From Oscillospiraceae bacterium (lineage in GTDB: Bacteria; Bacillota; Clostridia; Oscillospirales; SIG627): 64,000 nt of DNA. Position 1 is the stretch's first letter; the number at the start of each line of letters is the position of its first letter. The notes beneath the pieces were generated by a model. It made no database searches. It saw only the letters and a program-made list of their open reading frames with translations, and was not told where the DNA came from. Location of the stretch: assembly GCA_015065325.1 (NCBI GenBank), contig SVQO01000005.1:42638-106637 (forward strand), given 5' to 3'. Positions 1 to 7,444 of this stretch are shown here, one piece after another. Both the position numbers and the translations under genes were made by a program.

Positions 1-107
1 TTACTCGTATCGATTGGCTTGAGTATGGTATCGGTCTCGGACTTTCCGTTTTGGTTATTCCGATCGTTGAGATCGTTAAGTTTTTCCAAAGAAAAAGATC
101 GAAATAA
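1..107 (+). CDS. C-terminal end of a P-type cation-transporting ATPase (partial)
   Basis: The reading frame that begins at base 3 is open from the window edge to a TAA at 105-107. It encodes about 34 residues: one hydrophobic helix (GIGLGLSVLVIPIVEIVKFF) followed by a basic tail QRKRSK. The pattern of a last membrane helix ending in P-x-x-E-x-x-K resembles the C-terminal helix of calcium-type P-type ATPases (Cation_ATPase_C). The catalytic domains lie outside the window, so the assignment rests on a short tail only. A strong terminator follows 5 bases after the stop, which confirms that this is a gene end. Confidence 0.5.
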   Translation, partial: TRIDWLEYGIGLGLSVLVIPIVEIVKFFQRKRSK

Positions 108-112
108 AGAAC

Positions 113-145
113 AAGCGGTTCCTTCTTTGAAGGAACCGCTTTTCT
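113..145 (+). terminator. Rho-independent terminator after the ATPase gene
   Basis: A perfect 13-bp inverted repeat (AAGCGGTTCCTTC, 3-base loop, GAAGGAACCGCTT) is followed by a short T-rich run. It closes the rightward partial gene. It also lies directly beyond the end of the leftward small ORF, so it may work in both directions. Confidence 0.85.
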
Positions 146-146
146 A

Positions 147-263
147 TCACGATATAAAAAATGTTGGTAATTCCGAAAATATTTGGAATACAAAATAAAC
201 CAGAATCACGGCACAGATTACGCCTATGGCAAAAGCAAAGAAAAAATCATGAAGCATTTGCAT
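147..263 (-). CDS. Small single-span membrane protein, unknown function (38 aa)
   Basis: This leftward frame is absent from the ORF track because it is short. It starts at the ATG at 261-263 (MQMLHDFFFAFAIGVIC...) and stops at 147-149. An AAAAGGA ribosome site lies about 9 bases upstream. Nearly the whole protein is one hydrophobic helix (residues about 6-29) followed by a short tail SELPTFFIS. It lies 45 bases downstream of the DUF4830 gene on the same strand and probably shares its transcript. I recognise no family. A chance ORF in AT-rich DNA is the alternative. Confidence 0.4.
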   Translation of the reverse strand: MQMLHDFFFAFAIGVICAVILVYFVFQIFSELPTFFIS

Positions 264-307
264 TGTTTTTATTCCTTTTTTCTCTATTTTTGCCTCGCAT
301 ATATCTT

Positions 308-811
308 TTATGTTAGGGAAAGATTTCCTTTGCTGAACCCATGCATAAAGCCGCCGGCTGCTGCAGATGAGATATCTCCGCCGATCACTTGATCCTTATA
401 GATCAGAAGATTTGCATATACGATTCCCTCGTATTCGTGATTGTTGACCAAGTAGGTGTATTTTTTTACGGTCTTTCCCTTGTATTTTTCCAGATCAAGA
501 CCTTCTTTGATTTGCAGATCGTTATATTTTTCGTAAATTGGATCGAATTTTACAGGGATCGTAACCTGTGTGACGTCTCTTGCTTCCGTTTCCACCTCCC
601 ATCCGAATTGCTTTAAAAAAGCAATTCTGTCTTTTGCTGTTTGAATATTCTTAAAATTCTTTTCTTCAATGTTTTTTCCTGCTTGCAGTGCAAAATCCTC
701 TTTAATCCCATTAAAAGGTACTAAAGCGATAACGAGGATGACCGATAAGACCGAAAGAACGATGGATGAATACAATTTCAAGGTTTGTGCTTTAACGGAA
801 TATACAAACAT
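308..811 (-). CDS. DUF4830-type membrane-anchored protein
   Basis: The 167-aa protein has one N-terminal membrane segment (about residues 14-33, YSSIVLSVLSVILVIALV) and an extracytoplasmic remainder. The segment RIAFLKQFGWEV followed by VTIPVKFDPIYEKYNDLQ is what I associate with the DUF4830 family of Clostridia, whose biochemical role is unknown. The start is supported by an AGGAGGT ribosome site just upstream. The gene lies 58 bases downstream of the ABC-F gene, and the gap holds a hairpin that covers this ribosome site and start codon. It may be cotranscribed with tcdA and the ABC-F gene. Confidence 0.6.
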   Translation of the reverse strand: MFVYSVKAQTLKLYSSIVLSVLSVILVIALVPFNGIKEDFALQAGKNIEEKNFKNIQTAKDRIAFLKQFGWEVETEARDVTQVTIPVKFDPIYEKYNDLQIKEGLDLEKYKGKTVKKYTYLVNNHEYEGIVYANLLIYKDQVIGGDISSAAAGGFMHGFSKGNLSLT

Positions 812-863
812 ACCCTACCTCCTGATTATACACGTAGTTGATGTATATGACGGGGTAGGGTAT
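810..863 (-). promoter_or_regulatory. Hairpin covering the DUF4830 ribosome site and start
   Basis: On the minus strand ATACCCTACC (863-854) can pair with GGTAGGGTAT (819-810). A second inner stem, TATACA with TGTATA, lies between the arms. The downstream arm overlaps the AGGAGGT ribosome site and the first two bases of the DUF4830 ATG. The structure could limit translation or act as a weak terminator of the ABC-F gene. There is no T-run typical of termination, so I favour a translational role. Confidence 0.4.
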
Positions 864-869
864 TTTATG

Positions 870-2756
870 TTAATTTTCTTCCAGCGAGCTCCATTCCTCC
901 AAAAGAAGGTCACACTTTTTTTCTAGATTTGTTTTTTCTTCGTAAAGAGCTTGCAGAGCAACGTAATCGGTTGCACACTTTTCAGACTCTTCGTCGATGG
1001 CTCTGATGCGAGTTTCCGCTTCTTCCAGTTCGATTTCGATTTTTGCAAGGCGTGATTGCTTCTTTCGCTCCTCTTGCTTTTGTTTCTTTTTTTGTTCCCA
1101 ATTATTTTTTGAGTTGATATCATGGGGAAGAGCGGAAGGCACATCGCTCGTATTCTTTGTTTTGGATACGTATTCTGAAAAGTCAGCGAAAGAACCGTTG
1201 TATTCAAAAACGTTACCCGCTCCCTCAAACGAAAGCATACGCGTAGCAATTCTATTGATGAAGTATCTGTCGTGTGAAACGGCGATGACGGTTCCCTCAA
1301 AGCTTAAAATTGCTTCCTCCAGTGCTTCACGCGATTCAATATCCAGATGATTGGTAGGTTCGTCAAGGAGCAGGAGGTTGACCTTTCTCTGCATCAATTT
1401 AGCTAAAACAAGTCTCGCTCGCTCTCCGCCGGAGAGTACTCGTATCTCTTTGAAAACGTCGTCACCTTTAAATAAAAACGTAGCAAGTAAGCTTCGGATT
1501 TCGGTATGAGTCAGGTCACTTTCGCTCCAAAGCTCCTCTAAAACCGTAGAATTCTCGTTCAAGTGCTGATATTGATCGTAGTAGCCGAGACGCACGTTGT
1601 AACCGTACCGATAGATGCCGCAATCGGCAGAAGCGTTACCTGCCAGGATTTGGAGAAGCGTTGATTTTCCGCTTCCATTTGCTCCAATGATCAAAAATCT
1701 GTCCTTCTTTTTTATTTCGAATGAAAGATCTCGAAAAAGCACTGTTTGACCGTATGCCTTGCTTAAGTTCTTAACGGTAAGAACGTCTTCTCCGGATTCA
1801 AGCGCCGAGGAAAAGCGGAAGGAAAGAGACTCCGGCAATGCTTCTGCTTTATCAACCTTAATCATTCGGTCCAAAGCTTTTTGTCTGGATTCTGCCGCAA
1901 TAATATTTTTCTCGCGGTTCCATCTTTTTTGTTGGGCAATAAAAGCTTCAATTCTGGCAATTTCTTTTTGTTGATTTTTATAGTGCCTGTCCTGAATTTC
2001 TCTTTCTGCTTTCTTCTGCTCTCGATATTTTGAGTAGGGGACGGAATAAAGCTTTGCGTGCGTGTTCTCGATTTCCAAAGTTTTTTCCGTGATACGATCT
2101 AAAAAGAGTCGGTCATGCGAGATCAATAAAACGGTACTGCGAATTTTTTTTAGCTTTTCTTCCAGCCATTCCAGAGAGCGAATGTCAAGATGGTTGGTGG
2201 GTTCATCCAAAAGGAGAATGTCGGGTTCTTCCAAAATTAAAAGAGAGAGCTGAAGAATCGTCCTTTGACCACCGGAAAGTGCCGATACCTTCAGATTGAG
2301 TTTTTCTTCTTCAAAACCCATACTGATAAGAGTACCTTTTGCTCGGCTCTTATATTCGTATCCGCCTTGTTGTTCAAATCGTTGCTGTAATGCTGAATAG
2401 CGTTTGATTTTATCTTCACTGTAATCATATTTCAATTCTTCCGATAAAGCTTCAAGTCTCCTTTCTTCCTCAGAAAGAGTCTTGAATACACCAAGCGCCG
2501 CTTCATAAACCGTGGCTTCCGGATTTAACTGACTTTGCTGTTCCAAATGACCTACGGTTTTTCCCTTTGCAATAAAAATGTTTCCGGTGTAAGGCAACGA
2601 CCGATTATAAAGAAGTCGCATCAGAGTGCTTTTCCCGGCGCCGTTAACGCCGACGATGCTGACTTTTTCTCCTTGGTTAACGGAAAAACTGACGTTTTCC
2701 AGCAGAACCTTTTCTCCGAAGCTGACACCGAGCTTCTCTGTTCCGATAATAAACAT
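870..2756 (-). CDS. ABC-F family ATPase (ribosome-associated)
   Basis: The 628-aa protein contains two ABC nucleotide-binding domains in one chain and no membrane segments, the hallmark of ABC-F proteins that act on ribosomes rather than transport. Domain 1 has Walker A GVNGAGKS (about residue 36), signature LSGGQ and Walker B LLLDEPTNHLD. Domain 2 has GANGSGKS, LSGGERARL and a second LLLLDEPTNHLD. A charged interdomain linker rich in Lys, Glu and Gln corresponds to the P-site tRNA interaction motif. A C-terminal coiled coil (about 540-620, many Glu/Lys) ends the protein. The length fits the YdiF/Uup group. Translation factor or antibiotic-resistance roles cannot be separated from sequence alone. 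The start overlaps the tcdA stop by one base (TAATG), so translation is probably coupled. Confidence 0.9.
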   Translation of the reverse strand: MFIIGTEKLGVSFGEKVLLENVSFSVNQGEKVSIVGVNGAGKSTLMRLLYNRSLPYTGNIFIAKGKTVGHLEQQSQLNPEATVYEAALGVFKTLSEEERRLEALSEELKYDYSEDKIKRYSALQQRFEQQGGYEYKSRAKGTLISMGFEEEKLNLKVSALSGGQRTILQLSLLILEEPDILLLDEPTNHLDIRSLEWLEEKLKKIRSTVLLISHDRLFLDRITEKTLEIENTHAKLYSVPYSKYREQKKAEREIQDRHYKNQQKEIARIEAFIAQQKRWNREKNIIAAESRQKALDRMIKVDKAEALPESLSFRFSSALESGEDVLTVKNLSKAYGQTVLFRDLSFEIKKKDRFLIIGANGSGKSTLLQILAGNASADCGIYRYGYNVRLGYYDQYQHLNENSTVLEELWSESDLTHTEIRSLLATFLFKGDDVFKEIRVLSGGERARLVLAKLMQRKVNLLLLDEPTNHLDIESREALEEAILSFEGTVIAVSHDRYFINRIATRMLSFEGAGNVFEYNGSFADFSEYVSKTKNTSDVPSALPHDINSKNNWEQKKKQKQEERKKQSRLAKIEIELEEAETRIRAIDEESEKCATDYVALQALYEEKTNLEKKCDLLLEEWSSLEEN

Positions 2757-3451
2757 TATTTTATAATATCCTTTATGATTTCTCCTGCCATGATCATTCC
2801 GGCAACACCGGGAACGAAGCTGACGCTGCCGGGAACGTGTCTTCCGCCGTTACTTGAAACGATTGCGGAAATCGGTTCTTCTTCGGAATAAACGACCTTC
2901 AGGGATTTTATGTTTCTCTTTTTGCATTCAGCTCGAATGACCCGTGCAAGGGGGCAAACTTTCGTTTTTTTGATATCGGTAACACGGAATTGTGTTGGAT
3001 CCAACTTGTTTCCTGTGCCCATGCAGGAGATAATTGGTATGTTTCTTTTTTTAGCTTCCTCTATCAGCATCATTTTTGAAGATACGGTATCAATGGCATC
3101 AAGGATATAGTCAACGCCATCGAAAAGATCAACGGGAGTCTGGTCTTTGCCATAGAAGAAGGAGTAGGTTTTAATTCTGCACTCGCTGTTAATGTTCAGC
3201 AGCCGTTCTTTTGCGGCATCGGTTTTTCTGATTCCAAGGGTGTCTTTGGTTGCAAAAATCTGTCTGTTGCAATTTGAGATTTCAAAGCATTCACTGTCAA
3301 CTAGAGATAAAGTTCCTATTCCGCCGCGGCAAAGAGTTTCGACGGCGTGTCCGCCGACTCCGCCTAAACCGAATACGAGAACGTGGGCATTATTTAAACG
3401 TTTGACATTCCGTTCGCCGAGAAGTGCTTTTGTGCGAGTGAAAATATCCAT
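2756..3451 (-). CDS. tcdA: tRNA threonylcarbamoyladenosine dehydratase (ThiF/E1-like)
   Basis: The 231-aa protein is an E1-like ATP-dependent enzyme that cyclises t6A37 of tRNA to ct6A. The nucleotide-binding glycine loop is VFGLGGVGGHAVE (about 26-38), followed by the family motif SNCNRQ and DAIDTVSSK. The CPLARVIR segment near residue 165 and the C-terminal GSVSFVPGVAGMIMAGEI are typical of TcdA/YgdL. The length is slightly shorter than the E. coli enzyme, as is common in Clostridia. It is the first gene of a leftward operon with the ABC-F gene and has its own promoter at 3488-3516. Confidence 0.88.
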   Translation of the reverse strand: MDIFTRTKALLGERNVKRLNNAHVLVFGLGGVGGHAVETLCRGGIGTLSLVDSECFEISNCNRQIFATKDTLGIRKTDAAKERLLNINSECRIKTYSFFYGKDQTPVDLFDGVDYILDAIDTVSSKMMLIEEAKKRNIPIISCMGTGNKLDPTQFRVTDIKKTKVCPLARVIRAECKKRNIKSLKVVYSEEEPISAIVSSNGGRHVPGSVSFVPGVAGMIMAGEIIKDIIK

Positions 3452-3487
3452 TCTTGTAACCTGCTTCTGTTTATTTCATATACTGAC

Positions 3488-3516
3488 ATTATAGCTTAAC
3501 AAATCCTTTGATTCAA
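3488..3516 (-). promoter_or_regulatory. Sigma-A promoter of tcdA and the ABC-F gene
   Basis: Read on the minus strand, TTGAAT (3516-3511) and TATAAT (3493-3488) are separated by exactly 17 bases. The -10 lies about 37 bases upstream of the tcdA ATG. The match to the housekeeping consensus is strong. Confidence 0.75.
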
Positions 3517-3569
3517 GTGTTTCTGTGAAAATTGACGCCGGAATTGAAAGTATCCGATCAGCTGAGTGA

Positions 3570-3692
<123 letters not shown>

Positions 3693-3709
3693 TTGTAGAA
3701 AATATACAA

Positions 3710-3740
3710 AAAAAGCCTGTCGATTTTGGCAGGCTTTTTG
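3710..3740 (+). terminator. Terminator downstream of the gdhA remnant
   Basis: AAAAAGCCTG and CAGGCTTTTT form a 10-bp stem around a 10-base loop, with the T-run on the 3' side. It lies 18 bases after the gdhA remnant stop and is probably the original terminator of that lost gene. Confidence 0.75.
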
Positions 3741-3759
3741 AAATGTTAACAAATTTATA

Positions 3760-3788
3760 TTGATATTATTTTTTGGTTCATTTATAAT
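3760..3788 (+). promoter_or_regulatory. Promoter of the DUF6273-type lipoprotein gene
   Basis: TTGATA at 3760-3765 and TATAAT at 3783-3788 are separated by 17 bases. They lie 29 bases upstream of the ATG and are followed by a GGAGGT ribosome site. The rest of the 3452-3817 gap holds the tcdA promoter, the gdhA remnant and its terminator. Confidence 0.75.
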
Positions 3789-3817
3789 CGAAGTATCAGG
3801 ATATTTGGAGGTGCGAT

Positions 3818-4705
3818 ATGAAAAAGAAAATCTTATCTTTATTTACATTTTTTGTCGCATTGGTATTGCTTGCCGTCTCACTTACTTCTTGCCAAGGGCA
3901 ATCCGGTGCACAAGAGAATGCCGAAGGCTCTAACAAGAACCTTGGCGAAAAAAAGTATAAGTATGAGGAAGCTACTGCGTTTTTAGACAAAGGCGATAAA
4001 GAAAATGCCATTCTCGCTTTGAGAAACTGTGACGAAAAGGAAGCCGCTGCTAAGCGCAAGGATTTGTATATTTCTCTTTACGGCGAGGAGTTTTATAACA
4101 AGGTTCGCAAGGCAAAGGTCGGCGACATCATTACCTTTGGTTCACTCGATCAGGATGATAACGAGAGCAACGGAAAAGAGCCCATTGAATGGATTGTTCT
4201 CGAAAAGGAAAAAGACGGACGTTTGGTTTTGATTACAAAATATGCGATCGAGCGTGTTTCGTATCATAAAAAAGCGGAAGACGTAACTTGGGAAACCTGT
4301 TATATCCGCAGTTGGTTGAACAAGGGCTTTTTGGATGACTGCTTTACCAAGGAAGAACAGTGGATCATTCCTACAAGCTATGTTGTTAACAACGATAATC
4401 CCTTGTACGGAACCGATGGTGGTAACGACACCTACGACAAGGTATTCCTCCTTTCTATCGAAGAAGCGCAGAAGTACTTTAAAAATGATTTAGCTCGCAA
4501 GACCTCGGCAACCGAGGTAGCAAAGCTTCACTACGCATATTGTGATCCCTTCGGTAATACTGCTTGGTGGCTTCGTTCCCCCAGCTTTAAGAGCAACAAA
4601 GCAGCGGTAGTTGCTGACCATGGAGAGGTTTATATCGGCGCTTACCATAAGGTTACGGATATGATTTTTGCGACCAGACCGGCTATGCGCATTGACCTTT
4701 CCTAA
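3818..4705 (+). CDS. Lipoprotein with a DUF6273-like domain
   Basis: The 295-aa protein starts with a lipoprotein signal peptide: basic MKKK, a hydrophobic core, then the lipobox LTSC with Cys near residue 25, so it should be anchored on the outer face of the membrane. A Gln/Gly/Glu-rich linker follows. The C-terminal half has the pattern IEWIVLEKE...LVLITKYAIE, then a WLN segment, LLSIEEAQKYF and WWLRSPS, which is what I associate with DUF6273, a domain related in layout to formylglycine-generating and fibrobacter-type repeat proteins. No catalytic residues are known for it. It is monocistronic, with its own promoter and a terminator. Function unknown. Confidence 0.65.
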   Translation: MKKKILSLFTFFVALVLLAVSLTSCQGQSGAQENAEGSNKNLGEKKYKYEEATAFLDKGDKENAILALRNCDEKEAAAKRKDLYISLYGEEFYNKVRKAKVGDIITFGSLDQDDNESNGKEPIEWIVLEKEKDGRLVLITKYAIERVSYHKKAEDVTWETCYIRSWLNKGFLDDCFTKEEQWIIPTSYVVNNDNPLYGTDGGNDTYDKVFLLSIEEAQKYFKNDLARKTSATEVAKLHYAYCDPFGNTAWWLRSPSFKSNKAAVVADHGEVYIGAYHKVTDMIFATRPAMRIDLS

Positions 4706-4732
4706 CAGAGAGTAAAAAATATAAGAGTAAAA

Positions 4733-4770
4733 AATAAAGGATGCAAAATCAATTTGCATCCTTTATTTTT
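4733..4770. terminator. Bidirectional terminator between convergent genes
   Basis: A 15-bp stem (AATAAAGGATGCAAA / TTTGCATCCTTTATT) with a 5-base loop is flanked by A-rich and T-rich runs. It can end the lipoprotein transcript on the plus strand and the capA-like transcript on the minus strand. Confidence 0.85.
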
Positions 4771-6335
4771 TATTTTTCGATTGTAATAATGTTGAGATGT
4801 TTCAAGGTAAAGCCTGGGTTGTCATCTCTGTCAACTCCGTAACGCATTCCCTTGGAAATATTCTTGATCTGCTTACTGAAAGTATCGGTGGTATCTTTAT
4901 CAAATGCTAAAGAGGGAAGACCTTTTTCGTTGCCTGCACCAACAATCGGGATCAAAAGGATTTCTCCTGGAACGACCTTCTTATCGTTATCAAGAGAGAA
5001 AGCTTGCTGGAAAATGAAGGAGGACCCTTCTCCGCCGTTTCTGCGGAACAGATCGCCGGCGCAGTAAACAACGCTGACACCTTTGTATTTTTCAATGGAT
5101 TCAATGACACTGGGGTGGGACCCGAAAACAAGATTTGCTCCGTTATCTATGGCAGCTCGAGTTGTTTTTGCTTGGCTCTGGGAGGGTTCCCAAGAAGTAT
5201 TATCGGTAGTAATCCAGTTGAAATGAACGATTACAAAGGTAGCGCCTGCTTTTTTAGCAGTTTCAATGTCTTGCTTTGGTGCATCTTCGAAAGCTTTACC
5301 TTTGACTTGCATTTCTTCGACGATGTCGTAGGAGATATAGGCGACTTTTCCAAGCTTTGTATCCTGAAAATGAATGGTTCCCTCATCTGAATAGGGGAGA
5401 TTTGCCGCTTTGAGGGCGTTGATTGTATCTTCTTTGCCGGTTTTTCCGAATGATAAAACGTTGCTGTTTGCAATGGAAACTACGTCGATTCCGCCATCTT
5501 TTAAAAGTTTTGCATAGGAAGGTGACCCTTTCAAGGAGCCTGCAGATACGGCGTTCCCGATGGAATCGGTCAAAGGAACGGCAAGGTTAGCAAAAGAGGA
5601 CGTATCGGTTGAGAGAATGGAGGATAAGGGGTACAAGGGATAGGGGCGCTCGCTGCTTTCGCTGTTTGATTTAAAGCTATCTTTGCTGTCTGTTTCAAGT
5701 AAAGTGTCTCCGGGAACCATATTTCCGCCGAAGGTTAAGAGAATACAACCGTTGCTTTCTTGATACTGCATTCTGTAAATTGCCAAAAGAGCGAGAGTCG
5801 TCTTCCCATTGACCTCGGTATCAAATTTTGGGTAATACATGGGATTCTCGGGATCGTTTTCGTCCGGTGAGGTTTTAATTGCTGCAGAATAAGTATTTTC
5901 TATTTCAGTTAAAAAGGTTTTTGCTTTTTGTGAGAAATCTTCGCCTGAGTCAAAGGGATCATCAACTAGACCTTGAAATTTATCGGATAGCATGCTAAAA
6001 TAAGAAGCGGCATCGTACTCTTTCAGCTCATCTTTTAAATACTCGGCGGATTTTGATAATCTGGTTGAAATATCCTGGATGCTTTTTTTATATTCGGGAT
6101 TGGAGCCGTAGGCAAGCTCGGTGATCAGATCCTCTGCGTCGTGCGCGGTCTTGATGACGTAAGCTCTGGAAACTTGAGCGTTGTCTGTAATGAGGTCTTG
6201 TTCTGGCGGCACGTAAGTTTCTTGCTCCTGTTTTACGGGGACTTTCGTAGGTTCAATGGGTGCCTTTTGGATCAACCAAAAGGTTGCACCGATGACAAGG
6301 ATGCAAAGAAGAGTGCCTATAATCGTAGATTTCAT
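4770..6335 (-). CDS. CapA-like (poly-gamma-glutamate capsule family) membrane-anchored protein with altered active site
   Basis: I place the start at the ATG at 6333-6335 (MKSTIIGTLLC), which has an AAGGAG ribosome site 7 bases upstream, rather than the ORF-track start 20 codons earlier. The 521-aa protein has an N-terminal membrane anchor (about 4-22), a helical Glu/Lys-rich region (about 50-180) and a PGA_cap/CapA metallophosphatase-like fold in the C-terminal part, seen in IVHFNW...Q...AIDNGANLVFGSHPSVIESI and YKGVSVVYCAGDLF. Several family motif residues are changed: GGNM instead of GD, HFN instead of HWG, SHPS instead of HHPH. It may be catalytically weak or bind differently. No other capsule genes are nearby. 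Confidence 0.7.
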   Translation of the reverse strand: MKSTIIGTLLCILVIGATFWLIQKAPIEPTKVPVKQEQETYVPPEQDLITDNAQVSRAYVIKTAHDAEDLITELAYGSNPEYKKSIQDISTRLSKSAEYLKDELKEYDAASYFSMLSDKFQGLVDDPFDSGEDFSQKAKTFLTEIENTYSAAIKTSPDENDPENPMYYPKFDTEVNGKTTLALLAIYRMQYQESNGCILLTFGGNMVPGDTLLETDSKDSFKSNSESSERPYPLYPLSSILSTDTSSFANLAVPLTDSIGNAVSAGSLKGSPSYAKLLKDGGIDVVSIANSNVLSFGKTGKEDTINALKAANLPYSDEGTIHFQDTKLGKVAYISYDIVEEMQVKGKAFEDAPKQDIETAKKAGATFVIVHFNWITTDNTSWEPSQSQAKTTRAAIDNGANLVFGSHPSVIESIEKYKGVSVVYCAGDLFRRNGGEGSSFIFQQAFSLDNDKKVVPGEILLIPIVGAGNEKGLPSLAFDKDTTDTFSKQIKNISKGMRYGVDRDDNPGFTLKHLNIITIEK

Positions 6336-6403
6336 TTGTTTCTCCTTTACGACGATTAACTTTTTAAGGGAAAAATAAATTGTAGATTCAGTCAATTTGT
6401 TCT

Positions 6404-6432
6404 ATTATACTATACATTTTGATATTTTTCAA
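6404..6432 (-). promoter_or_regulatory. Promoter of the capA-like gene
   Basis: On the minus strand TTGAAA (6432-6427) and TATAAT (6409-6404) are separated by 17 bases. The region lies between the divergent capA-like and radC genes. A clear separate promoter for radC was not found. Confidence 0.75.
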
Positions 6433-6468
6433 CTGTTTTTTAAAAAGAAGGAAAAGGAAAGTAAAAAA

Positions 6469-7215
6469 ATGTCTGAAAACAAGAAAAATCCACACCAGGG
6501 GCATCGCTTGAAATTAAAAAAACGGTTTTTAACGCAAGGATTGGAGGGATTTGAAGACCATAATATTCTTGAATTGATTCTGTTTTTTGCAATCCCCAGA
6601 CGCGATACCAATGAAATCGCACATGCTTTGATTGAAAGATTCGGAAGTTTTTCCCGTGTGTTCGAAGCTTCTGTTGAAGAACTGTGCAGCGTTGACGGCA
6701 TCGGCGAACATGCCGCACACTTGATTAAAACTTACCCTGCAGTTGCCAAAAGGTATTATCAAGATCGCTTCAAGGAAGAAAAAAGATTGCCTATGTATCA
6801 TCAAATGGGGCAGGATCTGGTTTTGCAGTTTGCAGGTGTGAACCACGAGCAGGTGCTGGTATTGTTTTACGATAATTCTCTGGGTTTTCGTGGACAGGTC
6901 CTTTTGCACGAAGGAGATATTAATTCCGTTACATTCTCACTTCGAAAGGTGTGCGATGCGGCGCTTCAGCACAATGCAGCATATATGATTATGGCGCATA
7001 ATCATCCGCGCGGACTTCCGATCGCTTCTTCCGAGGATCTGAATACCACGAGCCGTGTTCAGAATTTTTTATCTCAGATGAACGTGATACTCATTGACCA
7101 TTTTATCATTGGTGAGGGACGTTTTTCCAGCGTTCAAAAGGAGGTTTATTATAACGTTGCCGAATTGATCAAGGATCGAATTAAGATCACTGAGGAAAGA
7201 AGTGAAAAAATGTAG
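6469..7215 (+). CDS. radC: RadC family JAB-domain protein
   Basis: The start is set at ATG 6469 (MSENKKN), which follows a purine-rich GAAGGAAAAGGAAA site. The ORF-track start lies upstream of it in AT-rich non-coding DNA. The 248-aa protein has an N-terminal helix-hairpin-helix region (VDGIGEHAAHLIKTYP, about 70-85) and a C-terminal JAMM/MPN+ metalloprotease-like domain with HNHPRGLPIASSED, matching the HxHP-x6-S-x2-D zinc motif. The family (formerly DNA repair protein RadC, UPF0758) has no settled function. It lies directly upstream of the pyrimidine operon but that operon has its own promoter. Confidence 0.88.
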   Translation: MSENKKNPHQGHRLKLKKRFLTQGLEGFEDHNILELILFFAIPRRDTNEIAHALIERFGSFSRVFEASVEELCSVDGIGEHAAHLIKTYPAVAKRYYQDRFKEEKRLPMYHQMGQDLVLQFAGVNHEQVLVLFYDNSLGFRGQVLLHEGDINSVTFSLRKVCDAALQHNAAYMIMAHNHPRGLPIASSEDLNTTSRVQNFLSQMNVILIDHFIIGEGRFSSVQKEVYYNVAELIKDRIKITEERSEKM

Positions 7216-7337
7216 GAATACACATTTTTTGATCGGTTTCGGTTATTTTGTCGTCTTTTGCAAAAAATAGCAGATATATGGTGCGAAAATAGAAAAAATT
7301 TGTGCTTTTTTGCACTGCTTTCCCTTTGGAAAAACTG

Positions 7338-7366
7338 TTGACAAAGATTGCTTTTGGTTGTATAAT
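7338..7366 (+). promoter_or_regulatory. Promoter of the pyrimidine operon
   Basis: TTGACA (7338-7343) and TATAAT (7361-7366) are separated by 17 bases, a near-perfect sigma-A promoter. The roughly 70-base leader to pyrC has no terminator hairpin and no PyrR-type binding loop that I can recognise, so attenuation control of the usual Bacillus kind is not evident here. Confidence 0.85.
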
Positions 7367-7444
7367 TCTAGAAATAGAAATTTTTTGTCAAAAAGTAAAC
7401 AGTTGAATTGTTTTGAGTGTTATTTATCGCGGAAGGAGATTGCT

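Noticed and set aside
7373-7444. PyrR-type attenuator ahead of pyrC
   Set aside because: No terminator or anti-terminator pair and no PyrR binding loop can be drawn in the 70-base leader.
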